A DNA stretch of 64,000 nucleotides from Komagataeibacter medellinensis NBRC 3288 (lineage in GTDB: Bacteria > Pseudomonadota > Alphaproteobacteria > Acetobacterales > Acetobacteraceae): assembly GCF_000182745.2 (NCBI RefSeq), contig NC_016027.1, positions 1,952,001-2,016,000 on the forward strand, given 5' to 3'. Made by a program: the position numbers and the translations under genes. Under the pieces are notes generated by a model that was given only the letters and a program-made list of their open reading frames with translations, was not told the DNA's origin and ran no database searches. Below are positions 8,830-17,517 of the stretch, piece after piece. Each line of letters starts with the position of its first letter. Position 1 is the first letter of the stretch.

Positions 8830-9315
8830 TTAACAGCCTCTGATTTTATGAAGCAATGCGATACTTTCAACACAGGCGGCAACCGCCTCGCGGCCCTTGT
8901 TGTGCACGTCATCGCGTGAGCGGACCACGGCCTGCTCATCAGTGTAGGTGGTCAGCACGCCAAAGGCGATCGGCACTTCGGTATTGAGTGCCGCCTGCTG
9001 CAACCCGATCGTGGCACCAAGGCTGATGAACTCGAAATGTGCCGTATCCCCCTTGATCACGCAGCCAAGGCAGACCACGCCATCATACCGCCCCGTGCGT
9101 GCCAGTGTCTGGGCCAGCAGCGGCAGTTCGTACGCACCGGGTGCGTACAGGATGTCTTCGGCGCGCATGGCAATGTCATGCTCGCCCAGCCATGCCACCG
9201 CACCATCGCGCAGGCCGTGGGTCACGTCCTCGTTGAAGCGGCTGACCACGATGGCAAGGCGCGGCGGGTGGGCAAACTCAAGCCGGGCGGGCGTGGAAGG
9301 GATGTTGGTGCTCAT
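8830..9315 (-). CDS. ribH: 6,7-dimethyl-8-ribityllumazine synthase
   Basis: A 161-residue enzyme joining 5-amino-6-ribitylamino-uracil and dihydroxybutanone phosphate to give lumazine, the penultimate step of riboflavin synthesis. Family marks are IVVSRFNEDVTHGL near the N-terminus, VPGAYELP-like APGAYELPLLAQ, GCVIKGDTAHFEFIS and FGVLTTYTDEQA. I start at ATG 9315 (MSTNIPS). A longer in-frame extension upstream runs back into ribBA and has no family homology. It is the last gene of the ribD-E-BA-H operon. Confidence 0.95.
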   Translation of the reverse strand: MSTNIPSTPARLEFAHPPRLAIVVSRFNEDVTHGLRDGAVAWLGEHDIAMRAEDILYAPGAYELPLLAQTLARTGRYDGVVCLGCVIKGDTAHFEFISLGATIGLQQAALNTEVPIAFGVLTTYTDEQAVVRSRDDVHNKGREAVAACVESIALLHKIRGC

Positions 9316-9349
9316 GTCAGGCTTTTTCCGTCTTTGAATTATTATAAAT

Positions 9350-10615
9350 TCAGTGCGTGTCCGCCGTTGCCGGCGCGCACAGGGCATGACCCATCCGGGT
9401 GCGCTTGGCTTCCAGATAGGCGCGGTTGAAGGGGTTGGGTGCGATTGCAAGCGTCATGCGCTCGCGCACGTCAAAGCCATGTTTATTCAGGGCGCGCACC
9501 TTATCAGGGTTATTGGTCAGCAGGTCGAGCCGTTCTACCCCCAGCGCGCGCAGGATGGCGGCAGCCGCCTGCCAGTCGCGTGCATCGGTCTCGAAACCCA
9601 GCCGATGGTTGGCATCCACCGTATCCAGCCCTTCATCCTGCAGCGCATAGGCGCGGATCTTGTTGGCCAGCCCGATGCCACGGCCTTCATGCCCGCGCAC
9701 ATAGACCAGCACGCCGGATTCCGCCCGGCCAATCTGCTCCAGCGCGCTCTGTAGCTGCGCGCCGCAGTCACACCGCAGCGAACCCAGCGCATCGCCTGTC
9801 ACGCATTCGGAATGCAGGCGCACCAATGGCACGGTGCCGGGCCTGCCCGGCTGGCCCTTGACCATGGCCACATGTTCCGTTCCGTCTGGGGCACGGAAGG
9901 CATGGATCATCATGTCCGGCCCGCCAAAGCGGCTGGGCAGGTGGGCGCACGCGACCATCTCCACCGCTGGTTGGGCGTTCGCGCCGTCCGTGATCGGATT
10001 GTCCTTCAGCCAGCGCGCCAGTTCGGCAATCGACAGGATCTGCAGCCCGTGGCGCTTGGCATAGGGGCGCAGATCATCCATGCGCGCCATCGTGCCGTCC
10101 TCGTTCATGATCTCGCAGATCACGGCGGCCGGGATCAGCCCCGCCATACGCGCCAGATCAACCGAGGCTTCGGTATGGCCGGGCCGTACCACCGTGCCGC
10201 CGGGCACCGCGCGTAGCGGGAAGATATGCCCCGGTGAGACCAGGTCTGCGGGCTTTGCATCGGGCGCGGCCGCCACCAACACGGTTTCGGCGCGGTCGGC
10301 GGCCGAAATGCCGGTGGTCACACCTTCGCGCGCCTCAATGGAGACGGTGAACGCCGTACCACGCGGGCAGGTGTTCACCTGTGTCATCATGGGCAGGTTG
10401 AGCTGGGTGATCCGCGCAGGTGACATGGGCATACACACCAGCCCGCGTGCGTGGGTGACCATGAAGTTCATGGCCTGTGGCGTCATGAGTTCGGCGGCCA
10501 TTACCAGGTCGCCTTCGTTCTCGCGGTCCTCGTCATCCACAAGGATGATCATCCCGCCCCGGCGGATGGTCTCTATGGCCTGCGCCAGTGCCGGGGGCAT
10601 CAACGATACTGACAT
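9350..10615 (-). CDS. ribBA: Bifunctional DHBP synthase / GTP cyclohydrolase II
   Basis: A 421-residue fusion making both riboflavin precursors. The N-terminal dihydroxybutanone-phosphate synthase half has DDEDRENEGDL at 27-37. The C-terminal GTP cyclohydrolase II half has the zinc motif SECVTGDALGSLRCDCG, then RGHEGRGIGL and the LLTNNPDK block, so both active sites look intact. The start at ATG 10615 (MSVSLMPP) lies inside the end of ribE (16-base overlap), so translation is probably coupled. Longer in-frame starts would run deep into ribE and are rejected. Confidence 0.95.
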   Translation of the reverse strand: MSVSLMPPALAQAIETIRRGGMIILVDDEDRENEGDLVMAAELMTPQAMNFMVTHARGLVCMPMSPARITQLNLPMMTQVNTCPRGTAFTVSIEAREGVTTGISAADRAETVLVAAAPDAKPADLVSPGHIFPLRAVPGGTVVRPGHTEASVDLARMAGLIPAAVICEIMNEDGTMARMDDLRPYAKRHGLQILSIAELARWLKDNPITDGANAQPAVEMVACAHLPSRFGGPDMMIHAFRAPDGTEHVAMVKGQPGRPGTVPLVRLHSECVTGDALGSLRCDCGAQLQSALEQIGRAESGVLVYVRGHEGRGIGLANKIRAYALQDEGLDTVDANHRLGFETDARDWQAAAAILRALGVERLDLLTNNPDKVRALNKHGFDVRERMTLAIAPNPFNRAYLEAKRTRMGHALCAPATADTH

Positions 10616-11217
10616 ACGCTCTCCACATATTTGGCAATAACATCGACTTCGATGTTCACTGCGTCTCCTGCCTTCAGGGCACCAAGTGTCGTGTGTTCCC
10701 ATGTATGGGGAATGATCATGAGGGCGATGCGGAACGCATCGGGCGTACACCCCTCCGCGCCCGGTTCACCTACGGCGTTTAGCGTCAGGCTGATGCCATC
10801 GATCGTGATCGACCCTTTTTCCACCAGATAGCGGCGCAGCCGGGCAGGAATGGAAAAGGTGATGTGGCGGGCCTCGCCTGCCGGTTCCACCGCCAGCAGG
10901 TGGCCGGTGCCATCCACATGCCCCTGCACGATATGGCCCGACAGGCGGGTGGCGGGTGTGACCGCACGTTCGAGGTTGACGGTATGCCCTGCCCCGATCC
11001 GGCCCAGCGCCGTACGGTCCAGCGTTTCCGAACTGATGAAGAAGGTGGCGTTCCCCGCCGCGTCAAACGACGTGACCGTCAGGCACACGCCATTGACGGC
11101 AATGCTTTCGCCCAGGCTCAGGTCGGGAATGCCGGTCGCCACGGTAATGTCCAGGTCACGGTCAAGCCGCCGCGCGGCGCTGACGTGTCCCTGGTGCTCG
11201 ATGATGCCAGAAAACAT
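10600..11217 (-). CDS. ribE: Riboflavin synthase, alpha subunit
   Basis: A 205-residue enzyme that dismutates two lumazines to riboflavin. It starts MFSGIIE and shows the duplicated barrel signature, with VNGVCLTV in the first repeat and IDGISLTL in the second. It lies two bases after ribD and overlaps the start of ribBA, as expected in a tightly packed operon. Confidence 0.95.
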   Translation of the reverse strand: MFSGIIEHQGHVSAARRLDRDLDITVATGIPDLSLGESIAVNGVCLTVTSFDAAGNATFFISSETLDRTALGRIGAGHTVNLERAVTPATRLSGHIVQGHVDGTGHLLAVEPAGEARHITFSIPARLRRYLVEKGSITIDGISLTLNAVGEPGAEGCTPDAFRIALMIIPHTWEHTTLGALKAGDAVNIEVDVIAKYVESVCQYR

Positions 11218-11219
11218 GC

Positions 11220-12317
11220 TTACTCCTTCACGGCAGAAAATTCGGGCAGCAGGTGGAGCGGTGTCACATCCCCCCCGCGCACGCGGATGTTGTAGTGGTC
11301 CACGCCATCGGCACCTGCGGTAATGGTCAGCCAGTCATGCCACATGCTGCGGGCATCCAGTTCGGCCAGCAGGGCGGGACCCGCTTCCACCATTGCCCAG
11401 GTCACGCCTGCGCGGCCCAGCAGATCGGGCAGGGCGGCGAGATCGGTGCACAGGCGTACGTCAAAGCCACGGCTGCGGGCAGCATCCAGGTAGGCTTCAT
11501 CCACCTCCCCCGTACGGGTGCAGATGGCAAGGATACGGGGCGCGCGGCCTGCGTGGTCGGGCACGCGGCGCACGTCCAGCCCCGGCCGGTCGGCGCGCAC
11601 GGTGCCGCCTGCGGTAATCACCGCATCGGTTGCGCGGCGTAGGCGGTGCGCCAGATCGAGCGAGGCGGCGGAGGTGAACGTGGTGCGCCCCGGCGGTGGC
11701 AGCATGGCCCCCGTGGCGTCCACCGCCTGCTTGACCGTGATCCACGGCTGGCCGGTGCGGGTGAAATGGGCAAAAGGGGCCAGCAGGCTGCTGCACAGGT
11801 CGCGCGCGGCAGCCTGCGGGCCGGTAGGCTGGAGCACATGCACCCGCCGCCCATGGTCGCGCAGGTAATCTGCCCCGCCACCCGCAACATGGGGGTTGGG
11901 GTCCCGCAGCCCGATCCACACATTACGCACCGGGGTGGCCGCCAGCGCGTACGAACACGGGCCGGTGCGACCGGTATGGTTGCATGGTTCCAGGGTGACG
12001 ATGGCGGTATGGGCACGATCCAGCAGGCCGCGCGCGCGGCACTGGTTTATGGCCTGTATTTCGGCGTGCGGGGTGCCAGCGCGATGGTGGCCGCCAGTGG
12101 CAAGGATGGCGCCATCACGGTCCAGCAGCGTGCAGCCGACCGGCGGGTTGGGTGCCGTGGCACCCACATGGCGGGCAGCCTCGTTCACCGCGGCACGAAA
12201 ACCATGCGCGATAGCGGGGGGAAGGTCGGGGCCAGTCATGGCACTGGTGGCCTGTGGCAACGCATCCAAAACACACTTCTCCATCCATCCGGACGGACTC
12301 AGGGCGCGTAAAACCAT
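11220..12317 (-). CDS. ribD: Bifunctional diaminohydroxyphosphoribosylaminopyrimidine deaminase / reductase
   Basis: The deaminase half carries the zinc motifs HAEIQAI and PCNHTGRTGPC; the C-terminal half is a reductase domain (VKQAVDATGAML and later VEAGPALLAEL). I place the start at ATG 12317, giving 365 residues, because GGAAGG lies seven bases upstream of it. ATG codons at 12284 and 12239 are shorter alternatives; 12239 begins right before family homology (MTGPDLPPAI). The ribosome binding site of the 12317 start is buried in a hairpin downstream of the FMN riboswitch, which favours this start. First gene of the rib operon. Confidence 0.9.
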   Translation of the reverse strand: MVLRALSPSGWMEKCVLDALPQATSAMTGPDLPPAIAHGFRAAVNEAARHVGATAPNPPVGCTLLDRDGAILATGGHHRAGTPHAEIQAINQCRARGLLDRAHTAIVTLEPCNHTGRTGPCSYALAATPVRNVWIGLRDPNPHVAGGGADYLRDHGRRVHVLQPTGPQAAARDLCSSLLAPFAHFTRTGQPWITVKQAVDATGAMLPPPGRTTFTSAASLDLAHRLRRATDAVITAGGTVRADRPGLDVRRVPDHAGRAPRILAICTRTGEVDEAYLDAARSRGFDVRLCTDLAALPDLLGRAGVTWAMVEAGPALLAELDARSMWHDWLTITAGADGVDHYNIRVRGGDVTPLHLLPEFSAVKE

Positions 12318-12323
12318 CTTCCC

Positions 12324-12343
12324 GCCTTCCTTGAAGGGAAGGC
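12324..12343 (-). promoter_or_regulatory. Ribosome-binding-site-sequestering hairpin for ribD
   Basis: In the minus-strand RNA, GCCTTCC pairs with GGAAGGC across a six-base loop. The second arm contains the ribD Shine-Dalgarno sequence GGAAGG. It is positioned 17 bases after the conserved end of the FMN aptamer, so it is a likely expression platform blocking translation when FMN is bound. Confidence 0.7.
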
Positions 12344-12356
12344 TGGCCATAGTTTC

Positions 12357-12511
12357 CGTTCTCTTTCATCCGGACTGTAACCGTCGGTTCCGGAATCACA
12401 CCGGATCTGCTTGACCCCGGCCCCAGAGGGGGCCGGGCGCTCGCGGACTTATGCCCCTTGCAAAAGGGTGCAATCACCGCCGGTGGGGAATTTCGCCCCG
12501 CCCTGAGAACG
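12357..12511 (-). ncRNA. FMN riboswitch (RFN element)
   Basis: The minus-strand RNA carries the conserved RFN blocks in order: GGCGAAATTCCCCACCGGCG near the 5' end, then a variable G+C-rich hairpin, then GATCCGGTGTGATTCCGGAA, CCGACGGTTACAGTCCGGAT and the closing GAAAGAGA. It is directly upstream of ribD. In known systems FMN binding switches off riboflavin genes. Confidence 0.95.
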
Positions 12512-12554
12512 CCTGCGAACCGGGCAGGTGCCCGATTCGTTTTTCAGTAAGACG

Positions 12555-12583
12555 ATATTGGGAATAATTCTCGTTGATTGCAA
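12555..12583 (-). promoter_or_regulatory. Possible promoter of the rib operon
   Basis: On the minus strand TTGCAA (12578-12583) and CAATAT (12555-12560) are 17 bases apart. This places the transcription start some 30-40 bases before the FMN aptamer. Both boxes are imperfect matches to the sigma-70 consensus. Confidence 0.4.
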
Positions 12584-12608
12584 GTAGCGTATTTTTTAAT
12601 CACGCTAC

Positions 12609-13493
12609 TCAATCGTGATTAGACGCGTGCCGACCGGGGTGGAGAAGGGAAGGAACACGACCATGGTGGCCGAAATTGACCAGACGGGCTTCTTCTACCT
12701 CGATCCGGCCCAGCAGGCGCGAGCGCAGCAGCAAGACTGCCAGTGCCGCCCCCATAAATGGTCCCAACGCATAGATCCAGAACGATTCCCACTGTCCCGC
12801 TACCAGTGCGGGGCCAAAACTGCGGGCCAGGTTGGAGCTGTTGCCCGACAGCCATGCCGAAACCGGGTTGCACAGGCCGAAAAACACGCCGCCCGCCCAC
12901 GGTGTGAACCATTTCAGCACCGGATGGGCAGCCAGCGCATACAGCATGATGACCAACAGGCAGGTCAGCACCATTTCCGTTACCAATGGCCAGATGACTG
13001 CAACACCGGAAAACGGCACTGTAGCGGCAAATGTCGCGGCTCGCGCCATATCCCCCCATATGGGCAGCACATGGCCCAGACCTGCCAGCAGCAGGGCCGC
13101 AAGGCAGGCTCCCACCATCTGGGCGGCCACATACCCACACAGGTCCATGCCCGCCAGTTTTCCCGCAAGGCTGAACGCCAGCGAGACGGAGGGGCTGACA
13201 TGCGCCCCGCTTACACGCCCGAATGGCGTGTAAGCGGCTACCGTTCCCGCCAGACCGAAGAACACGCCGCACAGCATGGTCTGGATCTCGGGATGCGTGG
13301 CAAGCGCGCGCCCGACCGGGGTATAGGGCGCGGTCAGCACCGTGACCGACACGATGCCACACAGCATGAGCACCATGGTGGCCACCATCTCGCAGCCATA
13401 CAGTTTCCAGTGTAGCGGATGATCGGGGTGGGGGAGCCCGGCAAGCGGTCGGTCCGTGGGGGGCGGGGTATCCGGTGGCCGGGTTGCAGTCAT
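12609..13493 (-). CDS. Aquaporin/MIP-family channel with non-standard NPA boxes
   Basis: A 294-residue protein with six predicted membrane helices and the two half-helix loops of the major intrinsic protein family. Loop 1 reads SGAHVSPSVSLAF, so the NPA box is SPS (100-102). Loop 2 reads SGNSSNLARSFGPAL, so it is NLA (221-223). The flanking positions (SG.H and ARSFGPAL) are conserved, which argues against simple decay. Substrate cannot be predicted; water, glycerol or another small solute are possible. The N- and C-terminal tails are long and polar. It is divergent from the porin gene at 13767 with a 273-bp spacer that shows no other feature than two TTCCTATAT motifs. Confidence 0.8.
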   Translation of the reverse strand: MTATRPPDTPPPTDRPLAGLPHPDHPLHWKLYGCEMVATMVLMLCGIVSVTVLTAPYTPVGRALATHPEIQTMLCGVFFGLAGTVAAYTPFGRVSGAHVSPSVSLAFSLAGKLAGMDLCGYVAAQMVGACLAALLLAGLGHVLPIWGDMARAATFAATVPFSGVAVIWPLVTEMVLTCLLVIMLYALAAHPVLKWFTPWAGGVFFGLCNPVSAWLSGNSSNLARSFGPALVAGQWESFWIYALGPFMGAALAVLLLRSRLLGRIEVEEARLVNFGHHGRVPSLLHPGRHASNHD

Positions 13494-13766
13494 GGCGTAT
13501 ACTCCCTTACTGGCACATGTAGAGGTCTTGAATTACAGGAAGAAATGGTGTGTTATAAATATAATCATGCGAATATATGCCGTACATGAGACTGTTCAAT
13601 GCATGGCAGCTAAACGTTTTTCCTATATAGGGTGGAATCTGTTCCTATATTTCTGTTGCCATGCGGTACGCAGCGCTCTGTCGGTCCTGTCCATGCGGGC
13701 TGGCGGTAGATATTGTCGGATTCTTGTTTTGTTAACCCGGTATACAGGGGCAGGCGCGCCAGACTG

Positions 13767-15626
13767 ATGGATTGCTGTTGTAAAAAGGGCCATCCCGGCC
13801 GCCATGCAGATGCCTGCCATGCAGGTCGGCCAGCGCGGCCGGGTCTGTTGCTGGGGAGTATGGTCGCCATGCTGGGTGGGTTGGTGGCATCACCCGCCCA
13901 GGCGGACGACATGGCCGAGATCCGCGCCATCCATGCCGAAATGCGGCGGCTGGAAGCCAAGGTCGAGCAGCTTGAAGCCCATCACGGCATGAGCCGGGGC
14001 AGCCAGAACGTGGTGGCGGGCCGTACCTTGCGCTCGGGTCCGCATACGGGGGGGCGTGCTGTCTACAGCGCACCGTCAGGCCAGATCAGCGCTATGCCGG
14101 ACCTCTCGCAGCTGACTATTGGCGGTCCCGCCATGTCGGATGATGCGCAGGCGGCGGCAGCAGCCGAAAACACCATGACCGAGGCGATTATTCCCGCCCA
14201 GGCCAAGCTCGACCTTGATTCCTCCAGCCCGCTGGCCATTACCCAGACCGGCGTGGACAGCCTGCCGCCTGTCTTTCGCATTGGCGGCGTATCGGTAAGG
14301 TTGGGCGGGTTCATCGACTTTTCTAACATCTACCGCAGCAAGAACCTGACCAGCGGCCCCGCCACCAGCTGGGGCAGCTTTCCCTATGCCAATAGCCCCA
14401 ATGCCCATACGGGTGAGTACCGTCCCTCCGCGCAGCTGACGCGCCTGAGCGTGCTGTTGCAGGGCTCGCCCACCAAGGACGAGACGCTGTCGGGTTATAT
14501 CGAGACTGATTTCGGGGGCGCTGCCGGTACCGCCAACAGCTACCAGACCAACAGCTACACGCCGCGTATCCGGCAGGCGTACATGACCTACAGCAATACC
14601 AAATGGGGCTTCCACGTCCTGGCGGGGCAGGCATGGAGCCTGACTACAGGCTACACGCAGGGCCTGCTGTCACGCCATGAACAGCTGCCGCCGGTGGTCG
14701 ATAACAACCAGATCCCCGGCATCGTGTTCACCCGCGTGCCGCAGATCCGCTTCATCAAGGATTTCGGGCGCAAATGGTGGCTGGGGCTGTCATTTGAGGC
14801 ACCGCAGGTGGCCTATGCCACATCAGGCAGCGCGGGTGACCACCAGATGCTGAGCGGCGGGGACACGCTGGCATCCTCTGGCACGACTCTGCTGTACGGC
14901 AATGCCGGTTCCGGCATGCTCAACCCCAATGCAAAATACAGCATGGATGTCGCCCCCGATATCGTGCTCAAGGGCGCGCTGGATACCAAGCCCGCCCATT
15001 ACGAGATTTATGGTCTCGCGCGGTGGTTCAAGGCGATGTCGCAGTCATCCGTACCAGGCAGCCCCATCCGCGAACGTGTGTCCTTTGCAGGGGGCGTGGG
15101 GGGGGATGTGACGGTGCATGTCATTCCGCGCTACCTGCAGTTTACTGGTAACGTGCTGGCAGGCCAGGGCATTGGCCGTTACGGTCCCGCCATGCTGCCC
15201 GATGCCACGTTCAAGGCCAATGGCACGCCCGCTCCCATTCCCGAGATCATTGGCAGCATGGGGCTGATCGGCCATCCCACGCCCAACTTGCTGGTCTACC
15301 TGTATGGCGGCGTGGAAAGTGCGGGGCGGCGCAGTTATACCGGCACGGATGGCTACCAGTACGGTTATGGTGTGAATGATCTGGCACTGGCAAGCTGCAA
15401 TGTCGAACAGATCAGCGGTGGTAGCTGCGATGCCCAGACCCACACCATTGCCGATCTGACAGTGGGCGGCTGGTGGCATGTGCTGCAGGGGGGCTATGGC
15501 GCGGTAATGACGGGCGTGCAGTACACGTACCTGCGCAAATTCGCCTATAAGGGCGGCGATGGCACGGACCCCACCACGGGGGGGAACACCATTTACGTCA
15601 CGTTCCGCTATCTGCCCTTCCAGTAG
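13767..15626 (+). CDS. Outer-membrane beta-barrel porin
   Basis: A 619-residue exported protein. A signal sequence (LLLGSMVAMLGGLVASPAQA) is followed by a short charged helix, MAEIRAIHAEMRRLEAKVEQ, likely a periplasmic coiled coil. After a low-complexity linker come alternating amphipathic strands rich in G, Y, N and T, including GGFIDFSNIY, LSGYIETDFGG and YVTFRYLPFQ at the C-terminus. This resembles porins of the phosphate/OprO-like or DcaP-like type. The ATG at 13767 is chosen over an upstream TTG (13713). The stretch between the start and the signal core is unusually cysteine- and histidine-rich, so the true start could be later. Confidence 0.75.
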   Translation: MDCCCKKGHPGRHADACHAGRPARPGLLLGSMVAMLGGLVASPAQADDMAEIRAIHAEMRRLEAKVEQLEAHHGMSRGSQNVVAGRTLRSGPHTGGRAVYSAPSGQISAMPDLSQLTIGGPAMSDDAQAAAAAENTMTEAIIPAQAKLDLDSSSPLAITQTGVDSLPPVFRIGGVSVRLGGFIDFSNIYRSKNLTSGPATSWGSFPYANSPNAHTGEYRPSAQLTRLSVLLQGSPTKDETLSGYIETDFGGAAGTANSYQTNSYTPRIRQAYMTYSNTKWGFHVLAGQAWSLTTGYTQGLLSRHEQLPPVVDNNQIPGIVFTRVPQIRFIKDFGRKWWLGLSFEAPQVAYATSGSAGDHQMLSGGDTLASSGTTLLYGNAGSGMLNPNAKYSMDVAPDIVLKGALDTKPAHYEIYGLARWFKAMSQSSVPGSPIRERVSFAGGVGGDVTVHVIPRYLQFTGNVLAGQGIGRYGPAMLPDATFKANGTPAPIPEIIGSMGLIGHPTPNLLVYLYGGVESAGRRSYTGTDGYQYGYGVNDLALASCNVEQISGGSCDAQTHTIADLTVGGWWHVLQGGYGAVMTGVQYTYLRKFAYKGGDGTDPTTGGNTIYVTFRYLPFQ

Positions 15627-16158
15627 CAGTGCTGCCGGATAATGAGAGTGCAGCCGTACAGTCAGCCACCTGATGGGTCAGGTGGATGTCATGCACCATG
15701 CTGATGGCGCGGATGCTGCTGGTCCGCCAGCGGGTGGACATGCCATGGGGTGTGCATAGAGCGCCTGCGCCCAGTAGCGGCCCGTTACCGGGGTCCACTA
15801 CCGACAGAACGGCATGCGGGTTGCGCGGCAGGGCCTGCCGCAAGGCCGTGCGCAGGCTGCGCGCGGTGGGGTCATCCACATGGGCGATCAGTTCAGGCAC
15901 GAGAGTGACCCACCCATCCCATCCCGCTGCCACCGCACGACGTAGTTGGGGCCAGGATTTGCTGGTATCCAGCGCGTGGACCGTCGTCTCCGGGCCGTCC
16001 TCGTGGATCTGGCGGGCCAGGGCGCGCGCGCGCATGCCCATGCCCGCTTCGGTCGGAGCCCCGGCGGGGGGCAGGCTGGCGGCAAGAGCTGTCAGCCCCA
16101 CGGGAGGCGCAAGCAGGGCTACAAGCAGCATCAGCCGGGGAAAAGATCGTAAGTGCAT
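15598..16158 (-). CDS. Hypothetical secreted protein
   Basis: A 186-residue product with a clear signal peptide (MHLRSFPRLMLLVALLAPPV, then an Ala-rich cleavage region). The mature part contains TTVHALDTSKSWPQLRRAVA and a VLSVVDPGNGPLLGAGALC segment. I do not recognise a family. Its 3' end overlaps the convergent porin gene by 29 bases, which is unusual but possible. Probably periplasmic. Confidence 0.55.
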   Translation of the reverse strand: MHLRSFPRLMLLVALLAPPVGLTALAASLPPAGAPTEAGMGMRARALARQIHEDGPETTVHALDTSKSWPQLRRAVAAGWDGWVTLVPELIAHVDDPTARSLRTALRQALPRNPHAVLSVVDPGNGPLLGAGALCTPHGMSTRWRTSSIRAISMVHDIHLTHQVADCTAALSLSGSTATGRADSGT

Positions 16159-16423
16159 GGTCTTTGTTCTCCCTTCTTACTGGTGTTGCGGTATGGTCAA
16201 TGAAACAGGTCAATCGTGGCGCTGGCGCGGCGCGAGTGGGGAAAATCATGGGCACGCGGTTGCAGGTGTGGTGACATGTGCCTATAGCCTGCCCCGATGC
16301 CCGGTAACGGATAGGGCAACCGCGCGATCCTGACCGGACCGGCCACGCGCGTTAACCAGGGGGCCATGTCTGGCCCTGATCGTATTTCTGGCGGGTCCTG
16401 CCATTGTGGAGAACTGACGTTTC

Positions 16424-16651
16424 ATGACTGCCATGTCCTCTTCCGAAATTTCGCGCCTTCAGGTCTGCCTGCGTCGTCTGCTGGGTTCACCGGGCCTTAC
16501 GGTTAATGCACCACCGCGCGCCGGGCTGTCCGTTGAACTGGCAGTCAATGGTGAGGTGGTCGGTACCGTCCATCGTGACGAGGATGAAGGCGAAGTGTCC
16601 TACGCCGTCCACATGACCGTTCTTGAAGAAGACCTGCCCGCACCGAAATGA
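16424..16651 (+). CDS. DUF3126 family protein
   Basis: A 75-residue protein reading SEISRLQVCLRRLLGSPGLT and ending GEVSYAVHMTVLEEDLP, the pattern of DUF3126, a small alphaproteobacterial family of unknown function. It stands alone between two minus-strand genes. The 265-bp spacer upstream shows no other recognisable feature. Confidence 0.85.
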   Translation: MTAMSSSEISRLQVCLRRLLGSPGLTVNAPPRAGLSVELAVNGEVVGTVHRDEDEGEVSYAVHMTVLEEDLPAPK

Positions 16652-16665
16652 CCGGTCTAGTGGCG

Positions 16666-16687
16666 CGGCGGGTGTAAAGACCCGCCG
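16666..16687. terminator. Hairpin between convergent genes
   Basis: CGGCGGGT pairs with ACCCGCCG over a six-base loop, between the DUF3126 stop and the DUF2939 stop. There is no long U-run, so efficiency as an intrinsic terminator is uncertain. Confidence 0.5.
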
Positions 16688-16691
16688 TGCC

Positions 16692-17315
16692 TTAAGGCCG
16701 GGTCAGCGGTTGTGGCACCGGGCCGGCCGATGCCTCCACCAGCGGGTGGGAGCGCGGGGTCGGCAGGTCGATGTGGTGGATCTTCCATTGGAAGGCATGG
16801 ATGCGCATCTGCAGCCGCAGGGGCGTTTCATTCTCGTGCCCCGGCATCACCATGCTCGCCTCAAACACGCCTGGATGGGTGAAGTGCATGTGCACGCCGC
16901 GCAGCATGGCATACAGGCCAACATGCGCGCCGGGCTGCGGGGTCGGCATCAGGTGGTCCACCAGCGTGCCCAGCTTGTCGGGACGCACTTCCTCATCAAT
17001 GGCGTTGGAAACGGCGGATGATGCGAAGGACGAGCCGAATTCCGGCAGTTCATCATCGGCATGTGGCGGGCCGATCAGGCTGTCCACCACCTGGTTTTTC
17101 AGCCCGCTGCGTACCGATTCCCATTTCAGGCAGGTGTTCAGGCTGCCCATGTCATGACTGCGAACGGCCGAGGTAATGGACCATAGCGTGCAGACGGGGG
17201 AGGCCGCATAAAGCGTGCCAGCTGCGGCCAGCGTACCCGCGCAGACCCAGCGTGCCTGCTGGCGGCGCAATGCGGCAAGACCGGCAGGAATTTCCATGCG
17301 GGAAAAATATGACAT
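16692..17315 (-). CDS. DUF2939 domain protein, membrane-anchored
   Basis: A 207-residue protein with one N-terminal hydrophobic segment (VCAGTLAAAGTLYAASPVC) followed by the DUF2939-type block TSAVRSHDMGSLNTCLKWES and VRSGLKNQVVDSLIG. The rest is a polar domain, probably periplasmic. Function is unknown. The start at ATG 17315 (MSYFSRMEIP) is preferred over an in-frame codon at 17348. Confidence 0.75.
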   Translation of the reverse strand: MSYFSRMEIPAGLAALRRQQARWVCAGTLAAAGTLYAASPVCTLWSITSAVRSHDMGSLNTCLKWESVRSGLKNQVVDSLIGPPHADDELPEFGSSFASSAVSNAIDEEVRPDKLGTLVDHLMPTPQPGAHVGLYAMLRGVHMHFTHPGVFEASMVMPGHENETPLRLQMRIHAFQWKIHHIDLPTPRSHPLVEASAGPVPQPLTRP

Positions 17316-17517
17316 TAGAATTATACTCCCCCCCTCAATGGGCTTCACGCTTGAGATAGACTATACTGGAAACATATCCGGCATGCATTGGTTTCATGAT
17401 TGAGGTCAGGAATTATCACGTAATAGTGATATATAGCCTATTGCTTCCCGCTGTAGCCCCACAGTGACACAGTATATCCGTCCCGCATGGGCAACAGGGA
17501 CAGGGCAGGAAAGCAGG

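Noticed and set aside
12598-12620. AATCACG/CGTGATT hairpin across the aquaporin stop codon
   Set aside because: The stem is only 7 bp with a 9-base loop and no U-run follows on either strand, so I do not call it a terminator.
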